A DNA stretch of 64,000 bases from positions 434,001-498,000 of the forward strand of contig JARKND010000005.1 of assembly GCA_029309925.1 (NCBI GenBank), in the 5' to 3' direction. The notes beneath the pieces were generated by a model that was given only the letters and a program-made list of their open reading frames with translations, did no database searches and had not been told where the DNA came from. This stretch comes from Fulvivirgaceae bacterium JP3-4 (GTDB taxonomy: Bacteria; Bacteroidota; Bacteroidia; Cytophagales; Cyclobacteriaceae). The position numbers were made by a program, and so were the translations under genes. This document shows, in pieces, positions 25,699 through 34,308 of the stretch; position 1 is the first letter of the stretch; every line of letters begins with the position of its first letter.

Positions 25699-26706
25699 AT
25701 GAAATTACTTTTATGTTGCATCGCGGCATTGTCAGTCTCACTGGCGAATGCGCAGGAACACGTGAAAGCCGCAAAAGCTTTTCTTGCGACACTTGATGCA
25801 GGTCAGACAAAGAAAGCTGTGTATGACTACGGCAACAACGAAAGGTTCAACTGGAATTTTGTGCCGACTTCCCGCAAAGGAATTTCACTTCACGATTTCA
25901 CACCAGCGCAGCGCGATGCTGCCATGCGTTTGCTGAAAGCTTCGCTCAGTGATCAGGGATTTACAAAAGCCACAGGCATTATTGCGCTTGAAGCAATTCT
26001 TCGCGAAGTAGAGGCTCGGTCAAAAGATGATACTTATCGCGATCCGCTCAATTACTACTTCACAATTTTTGGTGAACCTTCCGATAAAGATGTATGGGGT
26101 TGGAGAATCGAGGGCCACCACCTTGCCTTGAATTTTTCATCAGCTGACGGACTTGTTGCAGCATCAACGCCAACGTTTATGGGAGCAAACCCCGCAGTTG
26201 TTCCTATAGGTGAGCAGAAGGGAAAGAAAACGCTGAAAAGTGAAATCGATCTCGCGTTTGAGTTTGTGAATTCGCTTAACGCGGATCAACAGAAGAAAAC
26301 GATTTTCTCCGACACTGCGCTTCCTGAAATAATTTCAGGCAACAGCCGCAAAGCGGAATTGCTGGAACCGAAAGGAATCAGCTACCGCGATTTGACTGAT
26401 ACCCAGCGCAAGTCATTTCTTACGCTTTTGAATGTGTTTGTCAGGAATTATGAATTCGGGTTTTCGCAGAAGTTGATGGCAAAGATCGAGAAGGCCGGCC
26501 TCGACAATCTGACTTTCGCCTGGGCAGGAAGTCTTCAGCCGGGAAAGGGACACTACTATCGCATCCAGGGACCGATGTTGCTGATTGAATACGACAACAC
26601 ACAGACGAACGCTAATCACATTCACACCACCGTTCGCGATCTGACCAATGATTTTGCTGAAGACATTCTGAAAGAACATTACGAAAAAGAACATAAAGGA
26701 AACTGA
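25699..26706 (+). CDS. Exported DUF3500 protein
   Basis: The protein has 335 residues from ATG 25699 with a signal peptide (MKLLLCCIAALSVSLANA). It matches DUF3500 by its features: AFLATLDAGQTKKAVYDYGN, the 'ERFNWNFVPTSRKGISL' block, YYFTIFGEP, WGWRIEGHHLALNF and the second half-repeat (DTQRKSFLTLL; GHYYRIQGPMLLIEYDN). The biochemical function of the family is unknown. It lies between the FGE-like gene and the sulfatase (5 bases to the sulfatase start), so a role in the same polymer-degradation cluster is inferred. Confidence 0.85.
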   Translation: MKLLLCCIAALSVSLANAQEHVKAAKAFLATLDAGQTKKAVYDYGNNERFNWNFVPTSRKGISLHDFTPAQRDAAMRLLKASLSDQGFTKATGIIALEAILREVEARSKDDTYRDPLNYYFTIFGEPSDKDVWGWRIEGHHLALNFSSADGLVAASTPTFMGANPAVVPIGEQKGKKTLKSEIDLAFEFVNSLNADQQKKTIFSDTALPEIISGNSRKAELLEPKGISYRDLTDTQRKSFLTLLNVFVRNYEFGFSQKLMAKIEKAGLDNLTFAWAGSLQPGKGHYYRIQGPMLLIEYDNTQTNANHIHTTVRDLTNDFAEDILKEHYEKEHKGN

Positions 26707-26711
26707 CATCC

Positions 26712-28292
26712 ATGAGAATTCAGCTTGCGTTACTGGCCGGTCTTATTATCGGTTGCACCCAGCCACAATCCAGCGAAAAAGCACAAACACGGCCGAACAT
26801 TATTCTTATCGTCACGGATGATCATGCAAAAAATGCAGTAAGCGCCTACGGAAGTAAACTTATCAGGACGCCCAATATCGATCGCATTGGCCGTGAAGGA
26901 ATTCGCTTCGATAATGCGTTCGTCACGAATTCGCTTTGCGGTCCTGCACGCGCAGTAATTCAAACAGGAATCTACAGCCACCTCAATGGTTTTCGCGACA
27001 ACAACGACAGCTTTGACAACACGCAGCTTACATTTCCAAAAATCCTGAAGGAGGCCGGGTACTTCACAGCTGTTGTAGGCAAGTGGCACCTCGTAACAGA
27101 ACCAAAAGGTTTCGACTACTGGGATATCCTCATCGATCAGGGAACCTATTACAATCCTGATTTTGTAAAGATGGGCGATACCATCAGGCGCGAAGGTTAT
27201 GCAACGGACCTCATCACCGACCTTGCCATTCAGACGCTTTCAACAAAACCGGAAGACAAACCTTTTTGTCTGCTGCTTCACCAGAAGGCACCGCACCGGA
27301 ATTTTATGCCGAATGTGAAGCACCTCGGAGTGTTTGATTCCGTAACCATGCCGATCCCGATAAACCTGTTCGATGACTACAGCACGCGTTCTGCTGCTGC
27401 GCGGGAGCAGGACCTCGAGATCCGCAAAATGTTTTTAGCCTACGATCTCAAACTGAAAATTCCTGATGGCATGAGCGACCCGGGCACCGGTGGTTTTAAA
27501 GGTGCAGATGGCGAAAAATTTTTCGAGGGCGACTACAATCGATTCACAAAAGAGCAGCGAATGCTCTGGGATAATTATTATAAGCCGATCTCCGATGCTT
27601 TTTACAAACAAAATCTTAAAGGCAGACCACTCGAGGAATGGATGTATCAGCGCTACATCAAAGACTATCTCGCCTGCGTGCTTTCTGTGGATGAAAATAT
27701 CGGAAGACTGTTCGCGTATCTCGAAGACAAAAAGCTGATGGAGAATACCATTATCATCTACACGTCTGACCAGGGATTTTTTCTCGGTGAGCACGGCTGG
27801 TACGATAAGCGGTTTATGTATGAAGAGTCGCTCGGAATTCCGCTGCTGATGAAATATCCGGGAAAGATTTCTGCAGGCCAGGTAAATAAAAATATGGTCC
27901 TCAACCTCGACATCACGCCAACGATCCTCGAAGCTGCGCAGCTCCCTGTTCCGGAGCACTATCAAGGAAAATCAATGCTCGGGCTTGGTTCTGACGTAGA
28001 ACCAGGGTGGCGCAAATCGATCTATTACCATTATTATGAATTTCCCTATGGTGTGCACGCTGTGAAAAAACACTATGGCATCCGCACCGAGCGCTACAAG
28101 CTCATCCATTTTTACAACGACATCGATGAGTGGGAGTTGTACGATTTGAAAAATGATCCATATGAGATGAAAAACATTTACACCGATCAGTCAAAGGCTT
28201 CATTGAGAGATTCGCTCACCAATGCACTCAACGATCTCCGGATTTTTTATAAAGACACCATTAAACTTGAAACAGCAAATAAAAACAGATAA
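26712..28292 (+). CDS. Cys-type sulfatase, lipoprotein
   Basis: This 526-residue family S1 sulfatase has a lipobox IIGC (Cys 15), so it is membrane-anchored. Metal ligands are in ILIVTDDHAKN, the catalytic motif is CGPAR (C76-x-P-x-R) within NSLCGPARAV, and later conserved blocks are VGKWHL, TSDQGFFLGEHGWYDKRFMYEE and RTERYKLIHFY. Cys 76 must be converted to formylglycine for activity. The adjacent FGE-like protein lacks the catalytic cysteines, so the maturase must be encoded elsewhere. It probably removes sulfate from carbohydrates or small sulfate esters. The VOC gene starts 3 bases later. Confidence 0.92.
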   Translation: MRIQLALLAGLIIGCTQPQSSEKAQTRPNIILIVTDDHAKNAVSAYGSKLIRTPNIDRIGREGIRFDNAFVTNSLCGPARAVIQTGIYSHLNGFRDNNDSFDNTQLTFPKILKEAGYFTAVVGKWHLVTEPKGFDYWDILIDQGTYYNPDFVKMGDTIRREGYATDLITDLAIQTLSTKPEDKPFCLLLHQKAPHRNFMPNVKHLGVFDSVTMPIPINLFDDYSTRSAAAREQDLEIRKMFLAYDLKLKIPDGMSDPGTGGFKGADGEKFFEGDYNRFTKEQRMLWDNYYKPISDAFYKQNLKGRPLEEWMYQRYIKDYLACVLSVDENIGRLFAYLEDKKLMENTIIIYTSDQGFFLGEHGWYDKRFMYEESLGIPLLMKYPGKISAGQVNKNMVLNLDITPTILEAAQLPVPEHYQGKSMLGLGSDVEPGWRKSIYYHYYEFPYGVHAVKKHYGIRTERYKLIHFYNDIDEWELYDLKNDPYEMKNIYTDQSKASLRDSLTNALNDLRIFYKDTIKLETANKNR

Positions 28293-28294
28293 CC

Positions 28295-28684
28295 ATGGCA
28301 TCGACATCACAACCGTCCAAATCAGAATTTCTCGGCCTGAGAACAACCATCTACACTGTGAGCGATATCACGGAAGCGAAGGCATGGTATGCGAAAGTGT
28401 TCGACACGCAGCCCTATTTTGATGAACCGTTCTATGTCGGCTTTAATATTGGCGGCTATGAGCTGGGACTCACACCCGAAGAGAAACCAACGCCAAAAGG
28501 GGAAAATGTTTTTAGCTATTGGGGTGTTGACAACGTGCAGAAAACATATAGACGCCTTTTAGACAACGGGGCCACAAAGTTCGAAGAACCGCATGATGTC
28601 GGAGGAGATATTGTCGTAGCTGCGGTGAAGGATCCGTGGAAGAACCTTATCGGGATTATTTACAACCCGCATTTTAAACTTTAA
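28295..28684 (+). CDS. VOC (glyoxalase/bleomycin-resistance) superfamily protein
   Basis: The protein has 129 residues made of two babbb modules: FLGLRTTIYTVSDITEAKAWYAKVF starts the first and NVFSYWGVDNVQKTYRRLLDNGATKFEEP starts the second, ending in DPWKNLIGIIYNP. The family binds a divalent metal and includes glyoxalases, dioxygenases and resistance proteins; the substrate is unknown. It is cytoplasmic, 3 bases after the sulfatase, and the last gene of the cluster. Confidence 0.85.
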   Translation: MASTSQPSKSEFLGLRTTIYTVSDITEAKAWYAKVFDTQPYFDEPFYVGFNIGGYELGLTPEEKPTPKGENVFSYWGVDNVQKTYRRLLDNGATKFEEPHDVGGDIVVAAVKDPWKNLIGIIYNPHFKL

Positions 28685-28695
28685 ATACAGAGTTA

Positions 28696-28787
28696 ACCGC
28701 AGAGGCGCAAAGAGCCGCAGAGTTTTTATTATTTAGCACAACGCCAAGGCGTCTTTAATAACTCCGCGGCCCTCTGCGCCTCTGCGG
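28696..28787. repeat. Long inverted repeat of the CTCTGCG..CTCTGCGGTGA type
   Basis: ACCGCAGAGGCGCAAAGAGC (start of the left arm, 28696-28728) is nearly the reverse complement of the right arm (28757-28787, ending GCGCCTCTGCGGT), with a 28-base spacer. It fills the gap between converging VOC (+) and GNAT (-) genes and may act as a terminator. It shares its arms with the 165-bp array at 21824-22334. Confidence 0.85.
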
Positions 28788-28796
28788 TGAATGCAT

Positions 28797-29297
28797 TTAC
28801 AGCACCAACCCGTGATGCAGCTCAATCAGATAAAACGTATCACACGCGAAGTGCCCCGTATTTCCCATCGGTCCGGAAATTTTTGTGAAGCCATTTTTTT
28901 CGTAAAGCTTCATCGCATCACCCATCGTGTTGAACGTTTCAAGATAGCATTGTTTGAAACCGAGGTGTCGCGCTTCTTTCAGACACGCAGTCAAAACTTT
29001 CTGGCCAAGTCCTTTGCCGCGGCCTTCCGGGAGGAAGTACATTTTCTTTAGTTCACACACGGAAGGATCGCCACCTTCAAGCGGAGCCACACCACCTCCC
29101 CCGATGATCTTTCCGTTTAACTCGCAGACAAAATAGGCAGCCCGCGAATGATTGTACGCTTGAAAGATATCGTCTACTTCCTTGTCGTGGATAGCAAAGC
29201 CCTTTCCGCTTGCACCGAACTCTGGCATTACCGTACGAATAATGTTCGCGATTTGCGGACTGTCTTTTTTTTCAACTCTCCTTACAATCGGTTCCAT
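28797..29297 (-). CDS. GNAT-family N-acetyltransferase
   Basis: This 166-residue protein has the GNAT fold: VRRVEKKDSPQIANIIRTV at the start, acetyl-CoA loop LPEGRGKGLGQKVLTACL (R-G-x-G-x-G type), and C-terminal YLETFNTMGDAMKLYEKNGF. The acceptor substrate is unknown. It begins 6 bases after the hutF stop, so it is likely translated from the same mRNA as hutG-hutF; a link to histidine or glutamate metabolism is inferred only from position. Confidence 0.88.
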   Translation of the reverse strand: MEPIVRRVEKKDSPQIANIIRTVMPEFGASGKGFAIHDKEVDDIFQAYNHSRAAYFVCELNGKIIGGGGVAPLEGGDPSVCELKKMYFLPEGRGKGLGQKVLTACLKEARHLGFKQCYLETFNTMGDAMKLYEKNGFTKISGPMGNTGHFACDTFYLIELHHGLVL

Positions 29298-29303
29298 GTC
29301 GCG

Positions 29304-30668
29304 TCAGATGTTTATCGATTTCAAAACGTGTTCGAATGATTTTCTGGTTTCTTTGAACGAGTCATGATGCTGGTCCTTCACCACCCACCGGCCACTCACC
29401 ATCGTTCCAAAAATATCAGCACTGTCGCAATTGTAAAGAATTGAAGGCAGTAAAAATTCATTTTTTTCATGACTCAGAAGGGGTGACGCGGCCTTAAAGA
29501 CCACCGTATCGAGCGGGCCGTTCACCTGCAAAAAGCTTTTAGGGTCCAATCCCATTGCCTTGCGGCCTGAAGCAGTCGTTTTCTCAAGCAAAATCTTCGC
29601 ACCGTTGTCGAATGTATTGCGTTTGTGCGTGGTGAGCCGTTGGGCATAATCGAGCCAGCGGAGATCTTCTATATAATTCAGACTGATGTGGCTGTCTGTG
29701 CCGATTGACCAGTTGCCGCCAGCTGCGGCAAAATCAGTGAGTCTGAAGATTCCATCACCAAGGTTTCCTTCCGTGCCGGGACACAACACCGCATTGCCGC
29801 CACTCCTGGCGAGCCGGGAGACCTCATCGTCATTCATATGTGTGCAGTGAACAAGGTGAAACCGTTCATCCACAGGCAGTGAGTTGAGCATCCATTCGAC
29901 AGGGCGCTGCTTTAGGTAACCTACACAGTCTTCAACTTCCTTTAATTGCTCAGCGGTATGAATGTGAAATGGAATGGATTTCGGTCCTTCGTTGAATGTA
30001 CGAAGTATATCCTTTTCGTTTACGGCCCGCAGCGAATGAACACTGAAGCCCAGATTTGCATCGCGATAGTTTTTGACTGCATCTGCGCTGTCATCGAGCA
30101 AATGAAAGTATTCGTCAACGGTTTTTGAAATAAATCTCCGCTGCCGGGGCTGCGGATCTTTTCCAAATCCGCCCTTCTGATAAAACACCGGTATCAGCGT
30201 GATCCTGATGCCGGCAGTTTTTGCTGCTTCCAGCAGGCGCAAGCCCATTTCACAAATATTCGTGTAGGGCTTTCCATTTTTGTCGTGATGAAGGTATTGA
30301 AACTCGGCAACGTGCGTGTAGCCCTTCCGTAGCATCTCAATGTAGAGCATGGTCGCCACCGTCTGCATCTGGTCCGGGTCCATACTCAGGGCGCACGCGT
30401 ACATCGCTTCACGCCAGCTCCAGAAATCATCACTTGATCCTGTTGGATGAATTTCAGCACGACCGGCCATTGCGTACTGGAATGCATGCGAGTGTGCATT
30501 CTGAAATCCGGCAAGGGCATAGCCATCAACAAATTCCAACGGTGATGGTGAAGCCGGAGCCTTATCAGACAAATACTGGATCAATCCATCATCATTTACA
30601 CCCACATATGCCGGTGTCAGCCAGCCTGAACTGTTATAGAGCCCCCTGAAATGAAAGTACCTGATCAT
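29304..30668 (-). CDS. hutF: Formimidoylglutamate deiminase (HutF)
   Basis: This 454-residue amidohydrolase-superfamily enzyme converts N-formimino-L-glutamate to N-formyl-L-glutamate and ammonia, in the five-step histidine degradation route. It shows GFQNAHSHAFQYAMAGRAE (metal site), the HutF-typical SSDDFWSWREAMY, AEFQYLHHD, FHIHTAEQ, HCTHM, LCPGTEGNLGDGIFRL and GTDSHISLN. It overlaps the upstream hutG by 4 bases, and HutG would use its product. Earlier steps (hutH, hutU, hutI) are not in this window. Confidence 0.93.
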   Translation of the reverse strand: MIRYFHFRGLYNSSGWLTPAYVGVNDDGLIQYLSDKAPASPSPLEFVDGYALAGFQNAHSHAFQYAMAGRAEIHPTGSSDDFWSWREAMYACALSMDPDQMQTVATMLYIEMLRKGYTHVAEFQYLHHDKNGKPYTNICEMGLRLLEAAKTAGIRITLIPVFYQKGGFGKDPQPRQRRFISKTVDEYFHLLDDSADAVKNYRDANLGFSVHSLRAVNEKDILRTFNEGPKSIPFHIHTAEQLKEVEDCVGYLKQRPVEWMLNSLPVDERFHLVHCTHMNDDEVSRLARSGGNAVLCPGTEGNLGDGIFRLTDFAAAGGNWSIGTDSHISLNYIEDLRWLDYAQRLTTHKRNTFDNGAKILLEKTTASGRKAMGLDPKSFLQVNGPLDTVVFKAASPLLSHEKNEFLLPSILYNCDSADIFGTMVSGRWVVKDQHHDSFKETRKSFEHVLKSINI

Positions 30669-31471
30669 GCTGATTTCAATTGATCGGCAAGGTGTGTGAA
30701 AACTTTCTGTAATACCTCGCGCATTTTGTCGGCCCGCACCTTGTCATAGTTCAATTCAGCATCATCCATATAATGAACTTTGCACATCTCCAGCTGAAGT
30801 GCATGCTGATTGGATGCAGGCTTTCCGAAGGTCCGTGTGATGTATCCACCTTTGAAGGGCGAATTGTGTGAGAGACTGTAATCGCCCGAGCCCAGGCAAC
30901 GCAATGCCATGTCGATCAGCTGAGGCGCTGCCGATGTCTTGTCTGCACTGCCCAGGATCAGATCAGGAAATTTGTCCGGCTGGATGGTCGGAACAACCTG
31001 TCTGATGGAATGACAATCCCACAGCAATACGCGTCCGAATTTACTTTTCAGATCATTCAATAAACTTTCAACCTTTCGGTGATATTGCCAGTAGTAGGTG
31101 TTTAACCTCCGCGCCACTTCTGTATTGTCAACCTGTGCACGTTTATCACGATAGAGCGGCTCGCCCAGAAAGTTAGTAGTGGGGCATAGTCCGGTGATGA
31201 TCCTCCCATCGGTGTACAACGGTTTGCTTTCAGGATCGCGATTGAGGTCTATGATCCAGCGGCTGTACACAGCTGAGATCATCGTTATGCCCATTCCAGG
31301 AGCGAAATCGTAAAGCTCATCTACGAACCAGTCTGTGTCATCCGGTCTTGCAATTAATTCCTGGTTGAATTGATCTTTAATTTCATCGGGAAAAACAGTG
31401 CCGCAGTGCGGAACACTGATCACGATTGGAACAGGGTTTCCAGTGGGCAGCTGAATCTTATATGGAACCAT
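30665..31471 (-). CDS. hutG: N-formylglutamate amidohydrolase (HutG)
   Basis: This 268-residue protein has the N-formylglutamate deformylase pattern: VPIVISVPHCGTVFP, ARPDDTDWFVDELYDFA, SRWIIDLNRDPE and LLWDCHSIR. It hydrolyses N-formylglutamate to glutamate and formate, using the HutF product. Its stop overlaps the hutF start (ATGA, 4 bases), a sign of translational coupling. A small membrane-protein gene ends 1 base before its start codon. Confidence 0.92.
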   Translation of the reverse strand: MVPYKIQLPTGNPVPIVISVPHCGTVFPDEIKDQFNQELIARPDDTDWFVDELYDFAPGMGITMISAVYSRWIIDLNRDPESKPLYTDGRIITGLCPTTNFLGEPLYRDKRAQVDNTEVARRLNTYYWQYHRKVESLLNDLKSKFGRVLLWDCHSIRQVVPTIQPDKFPDLILGSADKTSAAPQLIDMALRCLGSGDYSLSHNSPFKGGYITRTFGKPASNQHALQLEMCKVHYMDDAELNYDKVRADKMREVLQKVFTHLADQLKSA

Positions 31472-31472
31472 C

Positions 31473-31730
31473 TTATTTTCTATTGGAAATAGCTAACACT
31501 TTTCGCTCGCAGTCTTCACGCGCCTGCTCCGACTGCTCACGTAACCCTTCGCATGCATCGAGTTGGGATTTTGCGAGCTTGCTCTGTTCCTGACACCGAT
31601 AGACATTTTCAGCAGCTAGCTCCCGGGCGGTATCTGCGGCTGCTTTTTGGACAAATGCAAACACAAATAAGACCAGATTAAAAAGGAGCGAGGTGCCAAG
31701 TAGCACGCCCATCACAGTTTTACGACTCAT
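31473..31730 (-). CDS. Small membrane-anchored coiled-coil protein
   Basis: The protein has 85 residues: an N-terminal transmembrane segment (VMGVLLGTSLLFNLVLFVFAF) followed by a heptad-rich charged helix with three cysteines (YRCQEQ, DACEGL, EDCERK). No family is recognised. It is so close to hutG (1 base apart) that the two are probably co-transcribed. The cysteines at roughly 13-15-residue spacing could make disulfides if the helix is periplasmic. Confidence 0.6.
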   Translation of the reverse strand: MSRKTVMGVLLGTSLLFNLVLFVFAFVQKAAADTARELAAENVYRCQEQSKLAKSQLDACEGLREQSEQAREDCERKVLAISNRK

Positions 31731-31775
31731 ATAACGTGGGGTTAAATGTCAACCAACATACGCCAGTGTAATCTT

Positions 31776-33005
31776 TTACTTTTTCTTCTTCCTGCTTCGC
31801 TTTTCTTTTTTCTTGCGAGCCTTTTCGATTACATCTTTATATTCTGTGAGGGTCTGATTTGCTGTGTCGAGTTCTTTCTGAAGCGCGAGTATCTGCTGAT
31901 TGTAGGCAGTAGATATGTCCTTCGTGATTAGCTTGCTCTTCATGCGCATGATGCGCCTGAAACTTTGGTCAATGCGTTCGGGCTTGATCTCGCCTCGCTC
32001 CACCATCGCGCGGATTATGGAGTGCACCTTGTCTGACGTGCGGGCGTCACTGCCCGCAATGTTATTCGAAAACGTCATGATATCAACACCCGCATTGATC
32101 GCCATCCGAATAGCTTCTTCAAGCGAGTAATGTTTCGTGATGGCGTGCATCTGCATATCGTCAGAGAATACCACGCCATCGAAGTGAAGTTTGTTCCGCA
32201 GAATTCCGGTAAGGATATCATCTGACAAGGTGCCCGGGTGTCCATCGGGCTCGAGTGTGCGGTGAACGATATGAGAAGTCATCACGCCATCCACATAACC
32301 GGAATCGATCAGATCTTTGTACGGCTTCAGCTCACGGTCCTGCCATGTGGTAGTAACATCGGTTAATCCCTTGTGCGTGTCATCTTTCGAGCTTCCATGA
32401 CCCGGGAAATGTTTCAGCGCGGTAAGCACGCCATATTTCCGATGCGCTTTCACAACTTCCTTCGCCATCATGGCCACGCTGTCTTCGTTTGCCGAGAAAG
32501 CTCTCCCGACTTTCGCGATGATAGGATTGTCGCGATTGATCGCAAGATCGACCACAGGGGCGAAATTGATGTTGATGCCGAGGCCTGCGAGCGTTGCTGC
32601 TGTGGATTCACTATAGAAACGCACACTATCGAGTTTTGATTTACCCATTGCTTCGGCCGTGATCGAACTTGGAAATCCGTACTTCGGTTTCAAACGATTC
32701 ACTCTCCCTCCCTCCTGATCGATGCTGATAAGCAACGGTATGGGTGCTGCGTTCTGGTACGTCCACGTGATTTTCTTCAGGCCATTGAATGAATTTGTTG
32801 CTGGAATATTCTTTTCGAAAATGATTACGGCTCCAACTTTCCCCTGGCGCACTTCCTCCAGCACCAACGGATCAACTTCAGCCTTCGGAAATCCGATCTC
32901 TATCATCTGTCCGATCTTAATTCCAAGACTGTCCTGTTGCGCCTCGGCACTAAGTGTTAGTGCTGTGAGCGACAGGGCAGCAATAAAGCGGTTAATAGTT
33001 TTCAT
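31776..33005 (-). CDS. GH3 beta-N-acetylhexosaminidase-like protein, exported
   Basis: The protein has 409 residues with a signal peptide (ends LSAEAQQ). Glycoside hydrolase family 3 motifs are ISIDQEGGRVNRL, INFAPVVDL, KHFPGHGSSKDDTHKGL (containing the NagZ-type His) and the nucleophile Asp in VFSDDMQM. It probably cleaves N-acetylglucosamine from peptidoglycan or muropeptides. The C-terminus is a coiled coil ending in a Lys/Arg cluster (KKKEKRSRKKKK), unusual for an exported enzyme. It overlaps the PBP4-like gene upstream by 14 bases. Confidence 0.9.
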   Translation of the reverse strand: MKTINRFIAALSLTALTLSAEAQQDSLGIKIGQMIEIGFPKAEVDPLVLEEVRQGKVGAVIIFEKNIPATNSFNGLKKITWTYQNAAPIPLLISIDQEGGRVNRLKPKYGFPSSITAEAMGKSKLDSVRFYSESTAATLAGLGININFAPVVDLAINRDNPIIAKVGRAFSANEDSVAMMAKEVVKAHRKYGVLTALKHFPGHGSSKDDTHKGLTDVTTTWQDRELKPYKDLIDSGYVDGVMTSHIVHRTLEPDGHPGTLSDDILTGILRNKLHFDGVVFSDDMQMHAITKHYSLEEAIRMAINAGVDIMTFSNNIAGSDARTSDKVHSIIRAMVERGEIKPERIDQSFRRIMRMKSKLITKDISTAYNQQILALQKELDTANQTLTEYKDVIEKARKKKEKRSRKKKK

Positions 33006-34308
33006 AGATCATCTTTAGTAAATCCTGCATGTGCGTTCTGACTTTGGAGGTCGACTCCACAAAGTTATTGTTCATGAACGAGAATATCAGCGTTTTTCCT
33101 GAGCGCGTCACAAGATATCCGCTCAGACAATGCACATTGCTCAGCGAGCCGGTCTTCCCGAAAATATAAGGCTCAGCATCGCCCTTGTACCAGTTCCGGA
33201 TTGTGCCGTTCACACCACCCGTTGCGAGAAGTGGAAACAGCCGCTCGCGGGGACGAAGCTGATAAATTTTCTCCCACATCTGAACTATCGTGCGGGGCGT
33301 AAACAGATTGTAACGCGACAAGCCGGAACCATCAACCCATGATGGTGCGTCTTTTAAATCCTTCAGAAAATTCTTTTTCACATACCGGATGGCAATTTCA
33401 GTTTGCATCGTGTCTGGGTTGATGACGTCTGAGCACATCATCAGTATCTGTTCAGCGATAAAATTGTCGCTGTCCTGCATGAGTACTTTATACAGGCTGT
33501 CGGTAGGAATACTGTAAAAGGTTTTCACCTGTGAAAGCTTTGCGCTGTCGAAAGGATGCTTATCAAGTACAGCGATGGGTTTGCGGAGTGTGTCGCATAG
33601 CAGCATCACACTTAAACCTTCTTCAACGCGTATCGGAATATCCCACACGGTGCTGCTTGATCTTCTTTTTCCCCAGTGAAAGGTAAAATAGTTCGACTGA
33701 AGCTCGCGGATTACCTGCGTTCTCTCCATCTCCGGACCCTGAGCGTAATATTTCCTGAAAAATGCCGGATAGGTTTTCGGAGAACCGTTCTCGAGCTTTA
33801 CGCTAAAGATGTTTCCGTAAACAGGAAAGGCGGAGCGCTCAGCGGCATAGTAGTCGTTGTAATCGTCCCAGGCCCACCCGGGCCCAAACGGAGCTGAGTA
33901 AAAATTTGCCGAGGAGAAATACAAAGGCTTTTGCGCATTCCTGAGGAAGTTGTAGGTGCGGCCATTATTATAGACATATTTGTAGAGGAACGATGGATCA
34001 CCGGTTCCCCAGAAGATCAGCGAGTCGTTGGTTTCGCGATAGTGGAAAGCAGGAACCGAATCGCCCAGGATTTTAAGCGCGGAAAAGAAGGTGAAGATCT
34101 TTGTGTTGGACGCTGGCGTGAAATACTTGTCGGAATTGTATTCAAACACCGATTCCTTTTTGCCGAGATCGTAAAGCATGAAGCCTGTGTGATCATGAAG
34201 CTGCTCATCAATCGAGCTTATCTTTTTTTTCAGTGATGACTTCGACAGCGGAGAGCATCCGACAACAACTACAGCGCAAAATATCCAGATGCAAAAGCGA
34301 ATCATCAT
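32992..34308 (-). CDS. dacB: D-alanyl-D-alanine carboxypeptidase/endopeptidase (PBP4, S13), lipoprotein
   Basis: The protein has 438 residues with lipobox VVGC (Cys 18). The S13 penicillin-binding protein motifs are all present: SxxK as SNTK (Ser 67), SxN as SDN in QDSDNFIAEQ, and KTG in FGKTGS. It trims or hydrolyses peptide cross-links in peptidoglycan. It overlaps the downstream GH3 gene (14 bases) and the upstream DinB gene (4 bases), so the three form one tightly packed transcription unit. Confidence 0.9.
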   Translation of the reverse strand: MMIRFCIWIFCAVVVVGCSPLSKSSLKKKISSIDEQLHDHTGFMLYDLGKKESVFEYNSDKYFTPASNTKIFTFFSALKILGDSVPAFHYRETNDSLIFWGTGDPSFLYKYVYNNGRTYNFLRNAQKPLYFSSANFYSAPFGPGWAWDDYNDYYAAERSAFPVYGNIFSVKLENGSPKTYPAFFRKYYAQGPEMERTQVIRELQSNYFTFHWGKRRSSSTVWDIPIRVEEGLSVMLLCDTLRKPIAVLDKHPFDSAKLSQVKTFYSIPTDSLYKVLMQDSDNFIAEQILMMCSDVINPDTMQTEIAIRYVKKNFLKDLKDAPSWVDGSGLSRYNLFTPRTIVQMWEKIYQLRPRERLFPLLATGGVNGTIRNWYKGDAEPYIFGKTGSLSNVHCLSGYLVTRSGKTLIFSFMNNNFVESTSKVRTHMQDLLKMIYENY

